The notes beneath the pieces are model-generated. The model saw only the letters and a list, made by a program, of their open reading frames with translations. It was not told the DNA's origin and searched no databases. The position numbers were made by a program, and so were the translations under genes. From assembly GCF_003789055.1 (NCBI RefSeq), contig NZ_ML119087.1, forward strand, positions 1 through 64,000: DNA of 64,000 bases, given 5' to 3'. This document shows, one piece after another, positions 43,648 through 52,433 of this stretch; position 1 is the first letter of the stretch; each line of letters opens with the position of its first letter. The DNA comes from Histidinibacterium lentulum (GTDB taxonomy: Bacteria > Pseudomonadota > Alphaproteobacteria > Rhodobacterales > Rhodobacteraceae).

Positions 43648-45018
43648 TCAATAGCTGTAGTCCCCGTAGATCCGCGTCAGATCCTCGCCCCACGGCCCGT
43701 GATACTGTTCGAGAAGCTCGTCCGCGGGCACCTTTCCGGTCTCGATCGAATCCTCGAGCGCATGGAGGAAATGCCGTTCGTCCGCGACCATGCCGCCGAG
43801 GCCGGGGCGGGCGCGGGCCTTCAGGCCCTCGCGGGCGATTCCCACAACGTCGCGGGCGATGTCGAGCATCCTCTGCCCTCCCACGTTCGCCTGCAAGCCA
43901 TCGACCGAAGCCGCCACGCGCCAGGCTTCCCGCGTCTCTGCGTCCCAGCTCTTCGCCAGATCCCAGGCGGCATCCAGCGCCGTGCGGTCATAGGTCAGCC
44001 CGACCCACAAGGCGGGCAGGGCGCAGAGCCTGCGCCACGGCCCGCCGTCCGCGCCGCGCATCTCGATGTATTTCTTGACACGCGCCTCGGGGAAGATCGT
44101 CGTCAGATGATCTGCCCAGTCCGATAGGGTGGGCACCTCGCCAGGCAGGGCGGGCAGGCGGCCGTCGAGGAAGTCCCGGAACGACTGGCCCAGCGCGTCG
44201 ATGTAGCGCCCGTCGCGGTAGACGAAATACATCGGCACATCGAGGGCGTAATCCACCCAGGCCTCGAAGCCGAAGCCGTCCTCGAAGACGAAGGGAAGCA
44301 TCCCCGTCCGCGCCGGGTCGAGATCGCGCCAGATGCGGCTGCGCCAGGACTTGTGGCCGTTGGGTGCGCCCTCGAAGAAGGGCGAATTGGCGAAGAGCGC
44401 GGTCGCCACCGGCTGCAGCGCCAGCGCCACGCGCATCTTCTTCACCATGTCCGCCTCGGAGCCGAAGTCGAGGTTCACCTGCACGGTGCAGGTCCGGTAC
44501 ATCATCTGCGTGCCATGGGTGCCGACGCGGCCCATGTAGTCGGTCATCAGCCGGTAGCGGCCCTTGGGCATACGCGGCATCTGCTCATGGGTCCAGATCG
44601 GCGCGGCACCGAGGCCGATGAAGCCCGCGCCGATCCTCTCGGCCACGTCCTGCACTTCGCGCAGGTGCTCGTTCACCTCGTCGCAGGTCTGGTGGATGGT
44701 CTCCAGTGGCGCACCCGAGAGTTCGAGCTGCCCGCCCGGCTCCAGGCTCACGTTGGCGTCGCCCTTCCTCAGCCCGATCAGGTGCTCCCCCTCCAGCACC
44801 GGAGTCCAGCCATGCCGGTCGCGAAGACCCTCGAGCATCGCGAGCACGGAGCAGCGGCCCTCGTAGGGCAGGGGAAGCAGCGTCTCCCGGTCGAAACCGA
44901 ACTTCTCGTGCTCCGTGCCGATGCGCCAGTCTGCCTCGGGCTTTGAACCCGATTCGAGCCAGGCGGCCAGCTGGTCACGGCTTTCGATCGGGCCGCCGCC
45001 CGATTGTGGGATCGACAT
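43648..45018 (-). CDS. gshA: Glutamate-cysteine ligase (plant/alphaproteobacterial type)
   Basis: 456 residues. GTEHEKFGFD (metal and substrate binding near 35), LEPGGQLELSGAPLETIHQTC, TCTVQVNLDFGSEADMVKKM and YIEMRGADGGPWRRLCALPALWVG are conserved in the GCS2 plant-type family, and the length is as expected. First step of glutathione synthesis. Followed by REP-type hairpins on both sides. Confidence 0.95.
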   Translation of the reverse strand: MSIPQSGGGPIESRDQLAAWLESGSKPEADWRIGTEHEKFGFDRETLLPLPYEGRCSVLAMLEGLRDRHGWTPVLEGEHLIGLRKGDANVSLEPGGQLELSGAPLETIHQTCDEVNEHLREVQDVAERIGAGFIGLGAAPIWTHEQMPRMPKGRYRLMTDYMGRVGTHGTQMMYRTCTVQVNLDFGSEADMVKKMRVALALQPVATALFANSPFFEGAPNGHKSWRSRIWRDLDPARTGMLPFVFEDGFGFEAWVDYALDVPMYFVYRDGRYIDALGQSFRDFLDGRLPALPGEVPTLSDWADHLTTIFPEARVKKYIEMRGADGGPWRRLCALPALWVGLTYDRTALDAAWDLAKSWDAETREAWRVAASVDGLQANVGGQRMLDIARDVVGIAREGLKARARPGLGGMVADERHFLHALEDSIETGKVPADELLEQYHGPWGEDLTRIYGDYSY

Positions 45019-45114
45019 GGACGCGGCTCCTTCGGGCGGCTCGTTGCGGGCCAGAGGTGTCCCGAAGCGCGCAGGGTGTCAATGTGCGCCCTTGCGCGGT
45101 CGGCCCTGTGCTTT

Positions 45115-45196
45115 GGCCGGGCTGAAGCCCGGTCTACCCGGGCCGGCCCTGGCGTGACCGTCCGGCATCAACCGTAGGCCGGGCTTGAGCCCGGCC
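45115..45196. repeat. REP-like palindromes, family B (two copies)
   Basis: ggccgggctgaagcccggtc (45115-45134) and a GGCCGGGC-TTGA-GCCCGGCC copy (45177-45196). Same family as the hairpins at 33481 and 54186-54255. Located between gshA and the HIT gene. Confidence 0.75.
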
Positions 45197-45213
45197 TTCG
45201 CTCGCCGCGCGTC

Positions 45214-45579
45214 TCACCCTGCCGACAGGATCGGCCCGAGCGACCGCCCCGCGAGGACATGAACGTGAAAATGCGGCACTTCCTGCAGGCCGTGCTCCCG
45301 CGCGTTGGCGATCAGGCGAAAGCCCTGCTCCACGCCCGCGCCCTCGCAGACTTGCCCGACCGCGCGCCAGAACCCGGCGATCTCGGCATCGCTCGCGGCG
45401 GTGCAGAAATGGTCCAGCGTCGCATACGGGCCTTTCGGGATCACCAGGATATGCACCGGCGCCTGGGGCCGGATGTCCCGGAACGCCAGCGCGTGTTCGG
45501 TCTCGAGGACGGTGTTGTTGGGGATCTCCCCGCGCAGGATCTTCGCGAAGATGTTCTCGGGGTCGTAGTCGTGTTGCAT
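45214..45579 (-). CDS. HIT-family protein
   Basis: 121 residues from ATG 45579 (a strong ggacctccg-like leader). FAKILRGEIPNNTVLETEHALAF, DIRPQAPVHILVIPKG and the nucleotide-hydrolase motif VPHFHVHVLAG (His-x-His-x-His-xx) place it in the HinT/PKCI branch of purine nucleotide phosphoramidases. Small cytosolic homodimer. Ten bases downstream of the glycosyltransferase gene. Confidence 0.93.
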   Translation of the reverse strand: MQHDYDPENIFAKILRGEIPNNTVLETEHALAFRDIRPQAPVHILVIPKGPYATLDHFCTAASDAEIAGFWRAVGQVCEGAGVEQGFRLIANAREHGLQEVPHFHVHVLAGRSLGPILSAG

Positions 45580-45589
45580 CGGAGGTCCT

Positions 45590-47167
45590 TCAGTCGACGA
45601 AAAGATGCGGCGTTTCCGCGATATCGCGGGCGACCTCGCCGGAGACCGACAGGAACCGGCCGATCGGGCCCGTGTTGTCGTCCGGGCCCTGCCGGTCGCT
45701 GATGCGGTTGTAATGGGCAAAGTTGCTGTCGCGGATCCGTTCGCTTTCGTAGACCACGTCATGCCGGATCGTGGGCAGCAGCCGCTCGATCGCCTCCGGC
45801 GAGGCATCCGCTCCGGCAAGGCCGACGCGCTTGGCATGGCCGATCAGGTAGCCGTCGTCGAAGGTGCAGCTGATCTCCAGCAGCCGCGTGGTGGAGCGGT
45901 CGGAATAGAAGTCGTGCATAAGGTCGATCGAGGCGGTGTCGAGGCAGATGATGAGCCTGTCGCTCTCGAAATATTCGAACAGCATCCGGATCAGCGCCCG
46001 CCTGTGCCGGGTCCGCTTCTCCAGCGTGGACTGGATGCCGCCGAGGTCCGGCAGCCATGTGTCGGCCTCGTTGAACAGATAGTCGATGGCCGGGATGTTG
46101 GTGTGGTGCTTGATCGAGCCCAAGAGCCGCTTGGCGACGTGCCATTTCTTGCAGGCGACGATCAGGAGCTCCTTGTCGCGCCCGAGAGAGGTCTCCGTCT
46201 CCCAGAAGCGGGGAGCGAAGCGCCGCCCGATCCGGCCGCGACCGGTCAGGAACTGAAAGAGGCGGCGCCCCTCGCCCGAGACGACGAAATCCTGCCGGTC
46301 CGAGGCATAGAGATCCCCCAGCCGCTTGCGCAGGTCCTGCGCGTCGGGGCTGATCTTGCGCGCGAACAGCGCGTCCTGGCTCAGCAGCAGGTCGTACTGG
46401 TCGTTGTAGAATGTCACCGGCATCCCGTAGTCGGAGAACATCAGGAATGTCAGCGTCCGGCTGATGATTTCCTGCTCGGGCACGAGATGCCTCACGAGGG
46501 TCTGGAAATAGGTCTCGTCCGGAATCCAGCTCGTGCGGAAGAACCGCACCACGTCTGGTCGTGCCCTCGCGAAGGCCAGCACCGCCTCGACGGTCCGCCG
46601 GCGCAGGCACCACCACTGGCTTCCGATCATCACCTGGAGATCCGCCGGGATACGGCGCCTGAGGCCCAGCCGCCGCTGCGCATCGAGCATCCAGTAGAAG
46701 ACCTTCTTCTGCGTCCGCTCGTTGAAGATGTGGCGGTAGATCAGCCGCTCTTCCTTGATGCCGGTCTTGATCCAGTCGCTTTCGAAGAAATCGAAGCTCT
46801 CGATATAGTCTACGTCCCGCTCGTCGAGGAAGCGGTGGGCATAGGCGGCCGACTTGATGGCCATGCAGTCGCCCGAGACCATGTAGAAATGCGTCGCGCG
46901 CGGAAAGGCCTCCACCGCCGCCTCGACCGCGAGGATCGTCGCCTGCACGAGGCTCCATTCTCCCCAGCCGCAGCGGACGCGGCGCCGCGCGAAGGTCACG
47001 TTGGGATTGTCCGCGACCTCCGCCCTGACCTGCAGATAGGCCTGTCGCGGCGCCCGCGCGTCCAGATGGATCGAGACGAAATCCCCGACCGCACTGAGCT
47101 GCCGCGCCTGCTGCACGATCCCCTCGGGGTTCTTGTGACAGAGTAGAATGAACGCGATCCGCGCCAT
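45590..47167 (-). CDS. Core-2/I-branching type glycosyltransferase (GT14-like)
   Basis: 525 residues from ATG 47167. The N-terminal domain begins ARIAFILLCHKNPEGIVQQA, with FVSIHLDARAP, the HFYMVSGDCMAIKS donor region and GSQWWCLRRRTVEAVL, all typical of beta-1,6-N-acetylglucosaminyltransferase-like GT14 enzymes of bacteria. The C-terminal 200 residues (RDKELLIVACKKWHVAKRLL onward) form a separate conserved domain of unknown role. No membrane helix. It probably modifies a surface polysaccharide with the sulfotransferase encoded divergently. Confidence 0.85.
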   Translation of the reverse strand: MARIAFILLCHKNPEGIVQQARQLSAVGDFVSIHLDARAPRQAYLQVRAEVADNPNVTFARRRVRCGWGEWSLVQATILAVEAAVEAFPRATHFYMVSGDCMAIKSAAYAHRFLDERDVDYIESFDFFESDWIKTGIKEERLIYRHIFNERTQKKVFYWMLDAQRRLGLRRRIPADLQVMIGSQWWCLRRRTVEAVLAFARARPDVVRFFRTSWIPDETYFQTLVRHLVPEQEIISRTLTFLMFSDYGMPVTFYNDQYDLLLSQDALFARKISPDAQDLRKRLGDLYASDRQDFVVSGEGRRLFQFLTGRGRIGRRFAPRFWETETSLGRDKELLIVACKKWHVAKRLLGSIKHHTNIPAIDYLFNEADTWLPDLGGIQSTLEKRTRHRRALIRMLFEYFESDRLIICLDTASIDLMHDFYSDRSTTRLLEISCTFDDGYLIGHAKRVGLAGADASPEAIERLLPTIRHDVVYESERIRDSNFAHYNRISDRQGPDDNTGPIGRFLSVSGEVARDIAETPHLFVD

Positions 47168-47333
47168 GGTGTCGTCGACCGTCCCCACTTCGCCTCGGTC
47201 CTGCCCTATTAGCGTGAAGGACGATTGAATAGACAGGGTGTGTTTGCGATCTAGGCCGAGGACGCGGCCGCGGGATGCCCGATCGGCACATCCTGCGGCA
47301 GAAGGTCCGACAGGGCAGCGAAGGACGGGCGGG

Positions 47334-48149
47334 ATGGGATTTCCGGGAACATGGATGACCGAGAGCGAAAGCGTGGTCTATCGCGTCGTGCCGAAATGCG
47401 CCTGCTCGACCATCGGCCAGATCATGTACTATTCGGACCACGGCGCTTTCTTCGAGGGTGACATCCACGACGCGACAGACGGGATGCACAAGTGGGCCTT
47501 CGAGACCAGCCAGGACGCCATCTCGGACAATGTCACCAGCCATCGCAGCTATGCCTTCACCTGCGTGCGCAACCCCTACACCCGCATCCTGTCGTCCTTC
47601 TTCGACAAGATCTGCGGCATCCAGCGCAACGGCAAGCGCTACCGCGGCAACCTCGTGCCGATGCTGATCCAGAAATACGGGATCGAGGTGGGCGAGGCAC
47701 CCGATTTCGAGTTCGACCAGATCAAGAGCTTCCGCCGCTTCCTGCTCTTCGCCCGCGACACCATCCGCTGGCGCCGCCCGATGGAGCCCGACATCCACTG
47801 GTCCGCGATGTCGGGGCATATCTCCACCTTCATCGTGAACGGCGGCCGCTACGACCACATCTTCTGGACCGAGAAGTTCAACGACGGAATGCAGGTCGTT
47901 CTCGACAACATCGACACGCGCCACGACATCCTGTTGGGCGAGATCCCGCGCTTCAACGAAAGCGAGGGCCATGGCCCCAGGCGCGCCCATCCCGTCGAGG
48001 ACTATTTCGACGATCTCTCGATGCACCTGATGTTCGAGATCTACAAACGCGACTTCCAGCTCTTCAAGTACGATTTCGAGAACCCGGGCAACAAGATGCC
48101 CCTGGGCGAGATCGACCTCGACGAGGTCCACGCCAAGCTCGGCGACTGA
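47334..48149 (+). CDS. Sulfotransferase-family protein
   Basis: 271 residues from ATG 47334 (gaagga upstream). PAPS 5'-phosphosulfate-binding loop VVPKCACSTIGQIMYY near 18 and 3'-phosphate motif CVRNPYTRILSSFFDKI near 80, as in Sulfotransfer_2 carbohydrate sulfotransferases. EPDIHWSAMSGHISTF fits the acceptor region. Divergent from the GT14-like gene and followed by an unknown gene, suggesting sulfated exopolysaccharide or surface glycan. Confidence 0.85.
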   Translation: MGFPGTWMTESESVVYRVVPKCACSTIGQIMYYSDHGAFFEGDIHDATDGMHKWAFETSQDAISDNVTSHRSYAFTCVRNPYTRILSSFFDKICGIQRNGKRYRGNLVPMLIQKYGIEVGEAPDFEFDQIKSFRRFLLFARDTIRWRRPMEPDIHWSAMSGHISTFIVNGGRYDHIFWTEKFNDGMQVVLDNIDTRHDILLGEIPRFNESEGHGPRRAHPVEDYFDDLSMHLMFEIYKRDFQLFKYDFENPGNKMPLGEIDLDEVHAKLGD

Positions 48150-48255
48150 GGCCGCGCGGCATTCCGGCAACGCGTGCCGCGGTGTCGCGCATTTTCCGGT
48201 GGAGCGCCGCGGTAAGGGGCCTATCTGCGGCTCACGACCGGCCGGGGGACTCGAG

Positions 48256-48993
48256 ATGATCGTTCTGATGCTGGGCAGCGCGCCCAACGTGATGGCGTCG
48301 CGGGACTGGCCGCGCGCGCCTTTCGACCGGATCGTCGCCATCAACAATGCCTGGCGCGTGCGCCCGGACTGGGACGACCTCGTCTTCCCCGAAGATTTTC
48401 CGGTCGCCAACCGCCCCCGGAGCCTGGCCACCGGGCAGCGCCTCGTGGAGGCCGACGCCTTCGTCCCCGCGCAGAACGCCTGGGGCGGTTTTGTCTACGC
48501 CGGCGGCACCATGGCCTTCACCGCGGGATACTGGGCGCTCGAGGTGCTGAAGCCCCGGGTGATCGCCTATCTCGGCTGCGACATGGTCTATGGCGGCGGG
48601 TCGACGCATTTCTACGGTCGGGGCACCGCCGATCCGCTCCGTGCCGACATCACCCTGCGCTCGCTGGAGGCCAAGGCCACGCGCTTCATGGTCCGGGCGG
48701 CGGAGGCAGGAACGGCCGTGGTGAATCTCTCGACCTCGCCCAGCCGTCTCGTCTTTCCCCGCGCCACCCCGGCAACCGTCGCCAAGGCCCGGCCGCAGGT
48801 CTTCGACCCGGCCTCGGTCGACGCCGCCCTCTCCCGAGAACGTGCGCTGGGATACATGGTGCCCTCGGGGCGCTACTGGGAAGAGGCCGATCGCTTCGAC
48901 GCCCACGAGATCGACCGTCTCGACGCGCTCTGGTTCGACGCCGGAGGGATCACGGCCCCGGCCGCAGCCGAAGACCTGCGCGTGGCGTCCTGA
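48256..48993 (+). CDS. Hypothetical protein of the polysaccharide-like cluster
   Basis: 245 residues from ATG 48256. The start MIVLMLGSAPNVMASRDWPR and IVAINNAWRVRPDWDDLVFPE recall the Rossmann-like GSGPS...VAVN...PDW pattern of DUF115/6-hydroxymethylpterin pyrophosphokinase-like and capsule glycosyltransferase-adjacent proteins. YLGCDMVYGG and a conserved SRLVFP follow. Family not certain. It shares direction with the sulfotransferase gene, 106 bp downstream. Confidence 0.7.
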   Translation: MIVLMLGSAPNVMASRDWPRAPFDRIVAINNAWRVRPDWDDLVFPEDFPVANRPRSLATGQRLVEADAFVPAQNAWGGFVYAGGTMAFTAGYWALEVLKPRVIAYLGCDMVYGGGSTHFYGRGTADPLRADITLRSLEAKATRFMVRAAEAGTAVVNLSTSPSRLVFPRATPATVAKARPQVFDPASVDAALSRERALGYMVPSGRYWEEADRFDAHEIDRLDALWFDAGGITAPAAAEDLRVAS

Positions 48994-48994
48994 C

Positions 48995-50362
48995 CTAGCC
49001 CGACGCCAGCGCCTCGGCGACTACCGCCTTCAGCATCAGCCCCGGCGCCTCCTCGAACACGATGTCGGTGGTCCCGAGGTAGCTCTCCTGGTTCATCGCG
49101 GTCCATCCGTTGGTCGCGATCCGGTAGGTCGCGCCGGGGTCGATCCCGATCTCGGCGGTGTGGACATAGTCGCCGGTTCGCGCCTCCAGGCTCTCGGCCC
49201 GCCACTGGTTCGCCCGGCCCATGATGGCGGTCAGCGTCTCGCCCGACACCTCCGCCGTGCGGATATCCCCGTCGAACCGCACGAAGGCGTCGAAATCGTA
49301 ACGCGTGAGCGGCCCCGCATCGAGCGGCGCGCCGAAGGTGGTATGGCCGAGAAAGGCCGCATCGGCCTCCGCCGCGGCGCGCACCGCCTCGACGGCCACG
49401 AGGATCGAGGCGGGCATGTCGAGAGCGGTCTCTCGGATGGCGATCACCTCGCGGTCCGCATCGGTCAGGTGCTCGGCCAGCACCTCGTCGATCAGCGCCG
49501 CGAGCGCCGTGTCGCCGCTGCCCGGCGAGATGGCGCGCAGGTCAGTGGCGACCTCCACGCCGGCCTCCGCCCGGCGCAGGGCATGGACGGCCAGCGTCCG
49601 CCCCCAGGCCCCGGTGTGCAGGTAGAGGATCCCCCCGGACTCATGAGTCAGCTCGAGGTGGTCATGGGCGCCGAGCACCACGGTTCCGGGGGCGAGACCG
49701 TCCAGCATCGCCTTGTCCGCCGTCACGCCGGCATGGGAGACGAGCACGGGCAGGTCCGCGTCCCCGAGGACGGCCGAGGCGGTCTCGGCCACGAAGCCGG
49801 CAGGATCCAGCAGCAGGAGCGAGTCGCGTACCGGCGCGCGGTAGACGAAGGGATTGTCGGTGCCCACGCCGAGAAGCGCGAGCTCGATCCCGCCGAGACC
49901 CAGCCGGGTGGAGACGGGGGTAAAGAAGCGGCCCGTGCGACGGTCAATCAGGTTGCCGATCACCGTCGCCCCCGCCCCCGTGGCCCGGGCCACGAAAGAG
50001 GCCATGTCGTCGAGGATCGCCGTCTCGTGATTGCCGAGGTTCACGATCACCGGCAGTTCCGCCGCCGCCGCCTCGAGAAAGGCGAAGTCCGCCGCCGCCC
50101 CCGACCGCAGCGCCGCGACATTGCCCCGTTCGAAGAGATCGCCGTTCAGGATCAGCGCCGCGGGCACCGGCCCCCGCGCCACCTCGCGGATCGCTTCGAG
50201 CAAGGCGGGCAAGCGGGAGTAGGGCGAATGCAGATCGGTGATGGTCAGGAGCACCGCCTCTGCCTCTGTCTGCGCGAAGGCGGGCGCGGCCAGCGCCACG
50301 GGGGCGGCGGCAAGGGATTTCAGGACAAGGCGGCGCCCGACAGCGGCTGCGATGGGTTTCAT
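48995..50362 (-). CDS. 5'-nucleotidase / metallophosphatase-family protein, exported
   Basis: 455 residues from ATG 50362. The N-terminus GRRLVLKSLAAAPVALAAPAFA is a twin-arginine-like or Sec signal peptide. Calcineurin-like metal motifs: TDLHSPYSRL, LNGDLFERG, NLGNHETAIL, VSHAG and GAHDHLEL. The C-terminal 5'-nucleotidase domain ends TNGWTAMNQESYLGTTDIVF. Probably a periplasmic phosphohydrolase of nucleotides or related esters. Ends 2 bp from the convergent unknown gene. Confidence 0.85.
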   Translation of the reverse strand: MKPIAAAVGRRLVLKSLAAAPVALAAPAFAQTEAEAVLLTITDLHSPYSRLPALLEAIREVARGPVPAALILNGDLFERGNVAALRSGAAADFAFLEAAAAELPVIVNLGNHETAILDDMASFVARATGAGATVIGNLIDRRTGRFFTPVSTRLGLGGIELALLGVGTDNPFVYRAPVRDSLLLLDPAGFVAETASAVLGDADLPVLVSHAGVTADKAMLDGLAPGTVVLGAHDHLELTHESGGILYLHTGAWGRTLAVHALRRAEAGVEVATDLRAISPGSGDTALAALIDEVLAEHLTDADREVIAIRETALDMPASILVAVEAVRAAAEADAAFLGHTTFGAPLDAGPLTRYDFDAFVRFDGDIRTAEVSGETLTAIMGRANQWRAESLEARTGDYVHTAEIGIDPGATYRIATNGWTAMNQESYLGTTDIVFEEAPGLMLKAVVAEALASG

Positions 50363-50662
50363 GGCGTAGCTCCTCCGTTCAGGCCTCAGGCTAGCAAACC
50401 CGTGTGACGCCCGCTTGTCACCCCCGCAGGCCGGCCTGTTGCCCGCGGGGGATGGGCCGGGTCCTGCGGAGACCACCGCCCCGAGCCGAGGCGGGCTCCG
50501 CGCAGTGACTCGCCGCACCCATGAGGCGAGCGGCCCATCGTCCCCCGTGGCGGGAAGAGCCCCCGTCAGGATCGGCGCACGCCTCCCCTCCTCATCTGGC
50601 CGAAAATACTCCCTTCGGGAGCGCGGCTGCCAAGTCGCAGGACGTCGGGCAGGCCCGGCCCG
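50363..50662. other. 300-bp intergenic region, no gene seen
   Basis: Between two leftward genes. The part near 50363-50420 should hold the promoter of the phosphatase gene. Around 50592-50622 lies the terminator of the upstream kinase operon. Open frames through it have no recognisable family. Confidence 0.6.
50603..50622 (-). terminator. Rho-independent terminator after the nth-kinase operon
   Basis: On the minus strand CTCCC-gaa-GGGAG is followed by TATTTTCGG, 41 bp beyond the kinase stop. The flanking ggccagatgagg is shared with the motif at 30621-30641. Confidence 0.7.
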
Positions 50663-51652
50663 TCACATCAGCCCGTGGTTGCGGAACAGCTCCTTGAGGT
50701 CCGCCTCGGGCCGCGGCCCGTAATGGCTGATGACCTCCCGCGCCGCGACCGCGCCCATGCGTCCGCAGGTGGCCATGTCATGACCCGTCACATAGCCGTA
50801 GAGGAACCCGGCGGCGAACTGGTCGCCCGCGCCGGTCGCGTCCATCGGAACGATCTTCTCCACCGGGACATCCGTCCGCTGGCCCTGCCGGATGATCGAC
50901 ACGCCGTCGCCCGAGCGCGTGCACACGACCAGCGGACAGGCCTCGCCCACCCGCCGCAGGTCCGCGTCGAGATCGTCGTTCTGATACAGCGACCGGATCT
51001 CCGCCTCGTTGCCGATGACGAAGTCGAGTTCGTTCTCGATCAACCGCAGGAAGTCCTCCCGGTGACGCTCCACGCAGAACGGGTCGGAAATGGCGATGCC
51101 CGCCTTGCCGCCGCCGGCCCGGCAGGTCCGCGCGGCCTTCAGGAAGGCCTCCTTCGAGGCATCCGTGTCGAAGAGATAGCCCTCGAGGAACATGACCTCG
51201 GTGTGCCCCGTCACCGCCTCGTCCACCTCCTCCGCCGAGAGCGAGGCGGAAATGCCGAGATAGGTGTTCATCGACCGCTCCCCGTCCGGCGAGACAAAGA
51301 TCATCGACCGCGAGGTCGGCAGCTCCGCGCCCCTGACCGGCGGGTTCACGAAATCCGTGCCGTCCTCCACCATCGCGTCTGCGTAGAACCGCCCCAGCGT
51401 GTCGTCCCTGACCCGCCCGATGAAGGCCGTCCGCAGGCCGAGGTTCCCGATCCCCGCCAGCGTGTTGGCGACCGATCCCCCCGGCGCCTGAGTCCGGTGC
51501 GCCATGGCGCCGTAGAGCGTCTCGGCCCGCTCGCGCTCCACCAGCTGCATGATGCCCTTCTCGATGCCCATGTGGGCGAGGAAACTGTCGTCGGCCGAAG
51601 AGATCACGTCGACGATGGCATTGCCGATGCCGGTCACCTGGTAGCGTTTCAT
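50663..51652 (-). CDS. PfkB-family carbohydrate/adenosine kinase
   Basis: 329 residues. Start region VTGIGNAIVDVISSADDSFL, GGSVANTLAGIGNLG (near 60) and the C-terminal PfkB signature DATGAGDQFAAGFLYG with the catalytic Asp (near 283). Closest in pattern to the alphaproteobacterial adenosine kinases, but ribose-type sugars cannot be excluded. Start ATG overlaps the nth stop (ATGA). Confidence 0.85.
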   Translation of the reverse strand: MKRYQVTGIGNAIVDVISSADDSFLAHMGIEKGIMQLVERERAETLYGAMAHRTQAPGGSVANTLAGIGNLGLRTAFIGRVRDDTLGRFYADAMVEDGTDFVNPPVRGAELPTSRSMIFVSPDGERSMNTYLGISASLSAEEVDEAVTGHTEVMFLEGYLFDTDASKEAFLKAARTCRAGGGKAGIAISDPFCVERHREDFLRLIENELDFVIGNEAEIRSLYQNDDLDADLRRVGEACPLVVCTRSGDGVSIIRQGQRTDVPVEKIVPMDATGAGDQFAAGFLYGYVTGHDMATCGRMGAVAAREVISHYGPRPEADLKELFRNHGLM

Positions 51653-52296
51653 GTCTCGGTCTTGTCCTCGTAGAGGCAGAGATCCGCGATCGGGCAGATC
51701 CCGCATTTCGGTTTGCGCGCCACGCAGATGTAGCGGCCGTGAAGGATCAGCCAGTGATGCGCATGGAGCTGGAAATCCGCGGGCACATGGTCCTCGATGG
51801 CCCGCTCCACCGCGTCCACGTCGCGCCCTGGCGCGATGCCGGTGCGGTTGCCCACGCGAAAGATATGGGTGTCCACCGCCTGCGCCGGCTGCCTCCACCA
51901 CATGTTGAGCACCACGTTGGCCGTCTTGCGCCCCACACCCGGCAGCGACATCAGTGCCGCGCGGGAATTCGGCACCTCGCCGCCGTACTCCTCGACAAGG
52001 ATGCGACTCAGCCGGATGACGTTCTTCGCCTTGTTGCGGTAAAGCCCGATGGTGCGGATATGCTCGATGACGCCCTCCTCGCCGAGGGCGAGCATCTTCT
52101 CGGGCGTGTCGGCGATCTCGAAGAGGCGCTTCGTTGCCTTGTTCACGCCCGCATCCGTCGCCTGGGCCGACAGGGCCACCGCGACCACCAGCGTGAAGGC
52201 GTTGACATGATCGAGCTCCCCCTTGGGTTCGGGCTCGATCGCATGGAGCCGGGAGAAAATCTCCCGGATCGCGGGATAGGGCAGCTGCTTGACCAT
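51649..52296 (-). CDS. nth: Endonuclease III
   Basis: 215 residues from ATG 52296. Helix-hairpin-helix LPGVGRKTANVVLN with the catalytic Lys, then Asp in VDTHIFRVGNR, and the 4Fe-4S ligands in CVARKPKCGICPIADLC (C-x6-C-x2-C-x5-C). Removes oxidised pyrimidines and nicks abasic sites. Complete and coupled to the kinase gene downstream; divergent from the alkyltransferase gene. Confidence 0.96.
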   Translation of the reverse strand: MVKQLPYPAIREIFSRLHAIEPEPKGELDHVNAFTLVVAVALSAQATDAGVNKATKRLFEIADTPEKMLALGEEGVIEHIRTIGLYRNKAKNVIRLSRILVEEYGGEVPNSRAALMSLPGVGRKTANVVLNMWWRQPAQAVDTHIFRVGNRTGIAPGRDVDAVERAIEDHVPADFQLHAHHWLILHGRYICVARKPKCGICPIADLCLYEDKTET

Positions 52297-52433
52297 CGCG
52301 GGTCGGTATGGCGGGGGCCTACGCCCACGGCAAGCCGAGGCGCGCCCCCATCGGGAGGATTTTCTTCCGGTTGACGCCCCTATGCGCAAGGATCGGGTCG
52401 CGCGCGGGCGGGCAGGGGCCTATCCTCAGCGGC

